Shown here piece after piece: positions 1-3,263 of a stretch of DNA of 8,152 nucleotides (its first letter is position 1; each line of letters begins with the position of its first letter). The position numbers and the translations under genes were made by a program. The notes beneath the pieces are model-generated. The model saw only the letters and a list, made by a program, of their open reading frames with translations, searched no databases and had not been told where the DNA came from. Origin of the DNA: Bacillota bacterium (lineage in GTDB: Bacteria > Bacillota > Clostridia > DSM-8532); assembly GCA_023446675.1 (NCBI GenBank), contig JAEXPO010000387.1, positions 1-8,152 on the forward strand, read 5' to 3'.

Positions 1-307
1 CGTCTTTTTGCTGAAGTCTTCTTTCAGTTCGCTGAATTTCCGTTCTGCGCTCCCTGACTTCCCGCTCCAGCTCCACCCTGCTCTTGTGAATCTCTTCACG
101 GGCTTCAATCAGGGCGTCCCGCTTTCTTCTCTCAGCAACTTTTTCAGCTTCACTTATGAGGCGCAGGCTTTCCTTTTCAGCACTTTCGAACTGGGCTTCC
201 GCCACGCGCTTTCTATGCTCAACTCCCTTTCGGAAGGAAATAAGTGAACCAATGATCGCTATGATAATACCTATTACTAGGCCGATAATTAAAAATAGAA
301 ACTCTAT
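1..307 (-). CDS. rny: Ribonuclease Y, N-terminal part (partial at window edge)
   Basis: RNase Y is a membrane-bound endoribonuclease that starts mRNA turnover in many Firmicutes. About 100 codons are visible; the KH and HD catalytic domains lie outside the window. The visible part begins with one hydrophobic membrane helix (residues about 2-25, rich in Ile, Leu and Gly). A long, highly charged coiled coil full of Glu, Arg and Lys follows, including ERRTEIQRTERRLQQKD near the edge, which is typical of this family. No ATG exists near the start. The 9-nt Shine-Dalgarno AGGAGGTGA sits 8 nt (counted from AGGAGG) before an ATA codon at 305-307, chosen here as the start. A GTG at 314-316 is in frame but lies inside the Shine-Dalgarno itself, so it is less likely, although an automatic annotation may use it. 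An in-frame TAA lies a few codons further upstream. Family assignment is firm; the start is uncertain. Confidence 0.85.
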   Translation of the reverse strand, partial: MEFLFLIIGLVIGIIIAIIGSLISFRKGVEHRKRVAEAQFESAEKESLRLISEAEKVAERRKRDALIEAREEIHKSRVELEREVRERRTEIQRTERRLQQKD

Positions 308-308
308 A

Positions 309-356
309 TTACTCACCTCCTTTAGCTTTTGTTAACAGCTTTTCCATGGAATTCAT
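309..356 (-). promoter_or_regulatory. Possible 15-codon leader ORF coupled to rny
   Basis: In the rny leader an ATG at 354-356 opens a short frame, MNSMEKLLTKAKGGE, whose last codons are the rny Shine-Dalgarno. It ends in TAA at 309-311, one base before the proposed ATA start. Ribosomes finishing here would be well placed to restart at ATA (translational coupling). The leader ORF has no clear ribosome binding site of its own, so this is only a possibility. Confidence 0.2.
313..321 (-). promoter_or_regulatory. Shine-Dalgarno of rny facing an ATA codon
   Basis: AGGAGGTGA on the minus strand pairs over nine bases with the usual 16S rRNA tail. The eight bases after AGGAGG lead to ATA (305-307). 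The only standard start in frame, GTG at 314-316, is part of this site. The spacing therefore decides for ATA, unless initiation is unconventional. Confidence 0.75.
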
Positions 357-426
357 TTCTTCATCATCAATAAAGCAAATAAACGGCTTTCAAAGCATTA
401 CGCACACTGAATGCCATTATGAAACT

Positions 427-455
427 ATTGTATACACTTTTCATTTTTATGTCAA
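427..455 (-). promoter_or_regulatory. Sigma-A promoter of rny
   Basis: On the minus strand a perfect -35 TTGACA (450-455) is followed after exactly 17 bases by -10 TACAAT (427-432). Transcription should begin near 420, giving an rny leader of about 110 nt. The -35 box overlaps the TGA stop codon of folD, and no intrinsic terminator separates the genes, so rny may also receive readthrough from the folD transcript. Confidence 0.75.
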
Positions 456-1315
456 GAAAGCCTGTCTTTTTTGTGCATTTTGGCGGCTTTAATGGTATTT
501 GTAAGCAGCATGGCCCTTGTCATGGGTCCAACACCCCCCGGAACAGGTGTTATATAGGAAGTTAAAGGGGCGACACTGTTAAAATCCACATCCCCGGTCA
601 TGGTTCCGTCAGGAAGGCGGTTGATGCCCACATCCACCACCACGGCACCGGGCTTGACAAATTTTTCGGTAATAAAACCCGGACGTCCAATGGCTGCTAC
701 CAAAATGTCCGCCTGAGCACATACCTTTTCAAGATCTTTTGTTTTTGAGTGGCACACTGTGACGGTTCCGTCGGCATGGAGAAGCAAAAGCGCCATGGGC
801 TTTCCCACAATATTGCTTCTTCCCACTACCACGCAGTTCTTTCCCTTCACTTCAATTCCCGCATCCTTTAAAAGCGCCATAACTCCTGAAGGCGTACAGG
901 GAACAAAGCTGTTTCTTCCAATAACCAGCTCTCCCACATTAAAGGGGTGAAAAGCATCCACATCCTTGTGCGGGGCAATGCGTTTTAAGACATTTTCCTC
1001 ACTGAGTTGCCTGGGCAAAGGCAGCTGAACCAGTATACCGTCAACCGCATCATCCTCGTTCAAAGCGTCTATCAGCTCCAAAAGCTGGTTTTCATCGGTT
1101 TCACCGGGAAGGGCGTACTCAAAGGAGCGTATTCCTACCTCCTCGCAGTCCTTCCTTTTATTTTTTACATAAATGCGTGAGGCCGGATCGTCTCCGACAA
1201 TCACAACTGCCAGGCCTGGAAGCACACTTTCCTTAACCAGTGCCTCCACTTCCCGGGCCATCTCCGTCTTCATCCTTTTAGCCAGTTCCTTACCGTTTAA
1301 AAGCGTGTATGCCAT
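452..1315 (-). CDS. folD: Bifunctional methylenetetrahydrofolate dehydrogenase/cyclohydrolase
   Basis: FolD is a cytosolic enzyme that interconverts 5,10-methylene-, 5,10-methenyl- and 10-formyl-tetrahydrofolate with NADP, supplying one-carbon units for purines and formyl-Met-tRNA. The 287-residue product has the usual length. Visible family signatures are YVKNKRKDCEEVG with Tyr49 and catalytic Lys53, VDGILVQLPLP (about 98-108), the Rossmann nucleotide motif GRSNIVGKP and the C-terminal signature PVPGGVGPMTRAMLLTNT. The start at 1315 gives MAYTLLNGKELAKRMK, which fits the family N-terminus. AAAGGA lies 12 nt before this ATG, a slightly long spacing. An ATG at 1354 is in frame but has no ribosome binding site and would add 13 residues the family lacks. 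The esterase gene ends 43 nt upstream, so the two are probably co-transcribed, although their functions are not obviously related. Confidence 0.95.
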   Translation of the reverse strand: MAYTLLNGKELAKRMKTEMAREVEALVKESVLPGLAVVIVGDDPASRIYVKNKRKDCEEVGIRSFEYALPGETDENQLLELIDALNEDDAVDGILVQLPLPRQLSEENVLKRIAPHKDVDAFHPFNVGELVIGRNSFVPCTPSGVMALLKDAGIEVKGKNCVVVGRSNIVGKPMALLLLHADGTVTVCHSKTKDLEKVCAQADILVAAIGRPGFITEKFVKPGAVVVDVGINRLPDGTMTGDVDFNSVAPLTSYITPVPGGVGPMTRAMLLTNTIKAAKMHKKDRLS

Positions 1316-1358
1316 AATTTTAATATATCCTTTTCTATAATGGGTTATAGGCATGAAT

Positions 1359-2327
1359 TTAAATTTTTACAAGCTCCAGCATATATTCGTAAAGCTTGTC
1401 GGCATAGCCCTTTAAGCCCTCATGGCCGTAATCCGGGTAAATAAGAAGGCTTTTTTCGCTTGTCACCTTATTATAAGCGGCAAACTGGGTGGACGGAGGG
1501 CAGATGGTATCCATAAGGCCCACAGCCATCAGTGTCGTGGCCTTTATCCTTGGGGCAAGATGCTGGATGTCGATATAACCCAGCTTTGTAAAGACTTCCT
1601 CTTCTCTTTCATGAAGGGGATCAAATTTTCTGAAATAATAGCTGAGCTCTTCATAGGCACCCTTGGCAAGGTCCATCTGCCAAACGCGCTTGTAATCGCT
1701 TAAAAAGGGATAGGTTGCTGCCATACGGGTCACGCGGGGTTCCAGCGCGGCGCATGCAAAGGTAAGTCCTCCGCCCTGTGATCCACCCATAGCGCCCACC
1801 CGGGTTTCGTCCGTTTCGGAAAAGCCCAGAACAACATCCGCAAGCTTGGCGGTATCAAGATACATGTGCTTGTAAAACAGATCCTCGGGCTTGCCGTCCA
1901 GCCCCTTGGCAAAATGGGTTTTAAAGGTGGTGCCTACCGTACCGCTTAAATCCTCGGATTTACCGGCTTGTCCCCGGCAATCCAGTGCGGCTACGCAAAA
2001 GCCTGCCGCCACATAGGCCAGTTTGTCCAGCCAGTCTCCCGCGTCTCCGGAATAACCGTGGAATTGAAGAATGACAGGGCTTTTGCCCTTGGGGTTCTTA
2101 GGTCTTGCATACATGGCGTGAATACGGGAGTTGCCTGTACCGTCAAAATATAAATCAAAGCATTCTGCGAAATCCGTTTTGGGTCCCGTGGGAATAAGCT
2201 CCGCATTGTGGGGTGTATTTCTCATTTCTTCAAGGGCCTTATCCCAGAAAGCCTCAAAATCCGCAGGCTTGGGATTAATCCCCTTATACTCTTTAAGCTT
2301 CTCAAGTGGCATGTCAACTAATGGCAT
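1359..2327 (-). CDS. axeA: CE7-family acetyl xylan esterase / cephalosporin-C deacetylase
   Basis: CE7 esterases are alpha/beta hydrolases that remove acetyl groups from short acetylated xylo-oligosaccharides and from cephalosporin C, normally inside the cell. No signal peptide is visible, which agrees. The 322-residue length is typical. Catalytic features are all present: Tyr92 in HGYSG (oxyanion hole), the family motif RGQ (118-120), nucleophile Ser183 in GGSQGG, Asp273 in GLMDTICPPS and His302 in the HE pair (302-303). The start at 2327 (MPLVDMPLEKLKEY) matches known CE7 N-termini and lies 7 nt after AAGGAG. The alternative ATG at 2333 is only 1 nt from that site. The gene is first in a probable two-gene unit with folD. 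The precise natural substrate cannot be read from the sequence, and the symbol is a family label. Confidence 0.92.
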   Translation of the reverse strand: MPLVDMPLEKLKEYKGINPKPADFEAFWDKALEEMRNTPHNAELIPTGPKTDFAECFDLYFDGTGNSRIHAMYARPKNPKGKSPVILQFHGYSGDAGDWLDKLAYVAAGFCVAALDCRGQAGKSEDLSGTVGTTFKTHFAKGLDGKPEDLFYKHMYLDTAKLADVVLGFSETDETRVGAMGGSQGGGLTFACAALEPRVTRMAATYPFLSDYKRVWQMDLAKGAYEELSYYFRKFDPLHEREEEVFTKLGYIDIQHLAPRIKATTLMAVGLMDTICPPSTQFAAYNKVTSEKSLLIYPDYGHEGLKGYADKLYEYMLELVKI

Positions 2328-2333
2328 AAACAT

Positions 2334-2548
2334 TCTCCTTTAAATGCAAATAAAATAGCAGAAAATGAACATTCCTTCTGATCATACCATAGAATTGCCG
2401 TGGTGGAAGATCCTATCGAAATTTTCCTGTAGTAATTTCTATTCTATATACAGGACTCTTTTTGAGGCCTTGGGCTTTAGTCTTGTTTGCTATATAGATG
2501 AAAAGCTTTCTTGGGCTTTTCTTCAAATCAGATTCATGAGTCACACCC
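2334..2548. other. Intergenic stretch between the esterase and the RHH promoter
   Basis: This AT-rich stretch contains the esterase leader with its possible promoter at the left end. I see no supported gene in the rest. A plus-strand frame from 2365 lacks a ribosome binding site and runs through the RHH promoter. A small inverted repeat, GAAAAGC (2500-2506) with GCTTTTC (2515-2521), is not followed by a T run on either strand. Confidence 0.6.
2381..2408 (-). promoter_or_regulatory. Tentative promoter for the esterase-folD unit
   Basis: On the minus strand, TATGAT (2381-2386) is preceded by TG one base upstream, giving an extended -10. A weak -35, TTCCAC (2403-2408), lies 16 bases away. Position fits an esterase leader of about 45 nt. 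The -35 match is poor, so confidence is low. Confidence 0.3.
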
Positions 2549-2577
2549 TTGACTTATGTAGCGACATAAAATATAAT
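2549..2577 (+). promoter_or_regulatory. Sigma-A promoter of the RHH gene
   Basis: TTGACT (-35, 2549-2554) and a perfect TATAAT (-10, 2572-2577) are separated by exactly 17 bases. Transcription should begin near 2584, leaving a leader of only about 24 nt that is mostly the ribosome binding site. The spacer is almost entirely filled by one operator palindrome and a second lies over the start point, so the promoter is set up for tight repression. Confidence 0.85.
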
Positions 2578-2595
2578 ATTTATGTCGCTACATAA
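2554..2595. repeat. Two operator-like palindromes forming a 17-bp perfect inverted repeat
   Basis: Arm 1 (2554-2570) and arm 2 (2579-2595) are exact reverse complements over 17 bp, with an 8-base gap holding most of the -10 box. Each arm is itself a palindrome, TTATGT-N4-ACATAA, with core AGCG in arm 1 and CGCT in arm 2. RHH repressors bind as dimers to short repeated or palindromic sites and often control their own gene. Placement between -35 and -10 and over the start point makes these the likely binding sites of the protein encoded just downstream. Confidence 0.75.
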
Positions 2596-2606
2596 GGAGG
2601 TGATCC
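2594..2606 (+). promoter_or_regulatory. Extended 13-nt Shine-Dalgarno of the RHH gene
   Basis: AAGGAGGTGATCC is perfectly complementary to the last 13 bases of typical bacterial 16S rRNA (GGATCACCTCCTT), far longer than the usual 5-7 base match. It ends one base before ATC at 2608-2610, with 7 nt between GGAGG and ATC. No standard start codon lies at a usable distance in frame. Confidence 0.8.
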
Positions 2607-2607
2607 T

Positions 2608-2787
2608 ATCAGCGAACCAAAAAAAATGGGGCGGCCAACAGCTAATCCTAAGACGACGATGTTCAGAGTAAGACTTGATGACGACACTATAAAAAAACTG
2701 AATGAAGCCTCCGAAATAATGAATATTACAAAATCGGAAGTCGTACGTAAAGGAATTGAAGTTGTCCATGGAAGCCTCAAAAAATGA
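2608..2787 (+). CDS. Small ribbon-helix-helix (MetJ/Arc/CopG-fold) DNA-binding protein
   Basis: A 59-codon frame encodes a basic N-terminal arm with GRPTANPK (residues 8-15), then the ribbon-helix-helix fold. The beta strand is TTMFRVRLD (16-24), helix 1 about 25-38, the turn NITKS (39-43) and helix 2 about 44-58. Such proteins dimerise through the strand, which enters the major groove, and serve as repressors or antitoxins. The GRP arm resembles an AT-hook and may touch the minor groove. ATC is chosen as start because the 13-nt Shine-Dalgarno is correctly spaced for it and SEPKKMGRPT looks like a genuine N-terminus. The first in-frame ATG (2626) would give 53 residues but lies 25 nt from that site. 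The gene is transcribed against its minus-strand neighbours from an operator-loaded promoter, so autorepression is likely. The second gene it may control is unproven. Confidence 0.8.
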   Translation: MSEPKKMGRPTANPKTTMFRVRLDDDTIKKLNEASEIMNITKSEVVRKGIEVVHGSLKK

Positions 2788-2826
2788 GAGGAAGCGGTGC
2801 TCTCAGCTAAAGAAACATACCGCTTC
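2785..2826 (+). other. Predicted H-type RNA pseudoknot at the RHH stop codon
   Basis: In the RHH transcript TGAGAG (2785-2790, including the stop codon) can pair with CTCTCA (2800-2805). GAAGCGGT (2791-2798) can pair with ACCGCTTC (2819-2826). The two stems interleave and are joined by a single G (2799) and a 13-nt A-rich loop (2806-2818), as in classic H-type pseudoknots. The second stem gains one G-C pair (2790/2827) if the first does not form, so the two could also be alternative hairpins. No T run follows, so it is not an ordinary terminator. Structure is inferred by eye from complementarity. Confidence 0.5.
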
Positions 2827-2834
2827 CCCGGACG

Positions 2835-2856
2835 GCACATGCTTGAAAGCATATGC
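2835..2856 (+). repeat. Hairpin downstream of the pseudoknot
   Basis: GCACATGCTT (2835-2844) and AAGCATATGC (2847-2856) are inverted repeats with one mismatch and a 2-base centre; the innermost pair must open to make a loop. No T run follows. It overlaps the -35 of the possible promoter at 2843-2870, so it could be RNA structure, a protein-binding palindrome or both. Confidence 0.45.
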
Positions 2857-2870
2857 AGCGTAAATATTAT
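2843..2870 (+). promoter_or_regulatory. Possible promoter of the 111-residue gene
   Basis: TTGAAA (2843-2848) and TATTAT (2865-2870) each match the sigma-A consensus at five of six positions and are 16 bases apart. The start would fall near 2877, giving a leader of about 50 nt for the gene at 2928. AT-rich sequence can produce such matches by chance. Confidence 0.4.
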
Positions 2871-2927
2871 ACCATGCGATGCAAAACTTTCAAACTTGCC
2901 GAATAACATAAGGAAAGGAAAAGTATT

Positions 2928-3263
2928 ATGATTATACGGCAACTAAAACAAGATCAATTTTTGCGTCTTAACGAATCTTTAATGATGAAGGCTCAAATAA
3001 ATCCTCAGGATGTGAGCTATGCTGTAAATATGCAAGTAAACGAGGTAGAGTGTATTGTCAAAATACAGCCTGAAAGACATTGTAAAATCGTTATTCTACA
3101 GGCCTTGCGCATTTATAGAGAGAATCATGGTCCAAGTTTTCAATTACTAACACAAGCCAATTTGCTATCTTCGCTTCTCGAAATTTTAATCTATCAGGAG
3201 GTTGGTCAACAAAAAGATACTAACCCCATAAGCAGTTATCCTATATATAATTCCCTCAAATAA
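2928..3263 (+). CDS. Unrecognised 111-residue cytosolic protein, possible helix-turn-helix
   Basis: I do not recognise this family. The gene looks real: AAAGGA (2914-2919) lies 8 nt before its ATG, the frame is open for 111 codons, and a possible promoter lies upstream. The product is predicted soluble and mostly helical, without a signal peptide or membrane segment, with two cysteines (42 and 52). Residues about 26-45 fit the helix-turn-helix spacing: Val29, Ser30, Val33, Asn34, Met35, Val40 and Ile43 fall at the usual hydrophobic, small and turn positions. A Leu-rich helix (about 72-90) and a polar tail follow. Codons are AT-richer than in ygiQ or folD, suggesting acquisition. It shares the strand with the RHH gene 140 nt upstream and overlaps the convergent end of ygiQ by 8 bp. 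It could be a regulator, a toxin-like partner or a degraded remnant; no function is assigned. Confidence 0.6.
   Translation: MIIRQLKQDQFLRLNESLMMKAQINPQDVSYAVNMQVNEVECIVKIQPERHCKIVILQALRIYRENHGPSFQLLTQANLLSSLLEILIYQEVGQQKDTNPISSYPIYNSLK

Noticed and set aside
8..247. 79-codon plus-strand open frame at the left edge
   Set aside because: It is antisense to the RNase Y coiled coil, whose charged heptad-like pattern is clear on the minus strand.
447..453. TTATGTC near the rny promoter as another RHH operator
   Set aside because: Only one half-site is present; it is the reverse complement of the -35 region and can be explained by that alone.
1316..1354. Upstream ATG at 1354 as the folD start
   Set aside because: It has no ribosome binding site and adds 13 residues outside the family N-terminus.
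1316..1358. Tetrahydrofolate riboswitch upstream of folD
   Set aside because: Only 43 nt separate the esterase stop from folD, too little for the known THF aptamer, and no matching structure is present.
2500..2521. GAAAAGC/GCTTTTC inverted repeat as a terminator
   Set aside because: The stem is short and AT-rich and is not followed by a run of T on either strand.
2365..2595. 76-codon plus-strand open frame upstream of the RHH gene
   Set aside because: It has no ribosome binding site and runs through the RHH promoter and both operators, where sequence is explained by regulation.
2554..2595. 17-bp inverted repeat as a transcription terminator
   Set aside because: No T run follows on either strand, and the promoter boxes are interlocked with the arms; operator function explains it better.
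2580..2942. 120-codon minus-strand open frame across the cassette
   Set aside because: It is antisense to the RHH gene and the structured region and has no ribosome binding site or family resemblance; it reflects low stop density here.
2785..3263. Type III (ToxIN-like) toxin-antitoxin system
   Set aside because: A pseudoknot RNA precedes a small protein gene, but the RNA is a single copy rather than tandem repeats, and the 111-residue protein shows no resemblance to ToxN-type nucleases that I can see.
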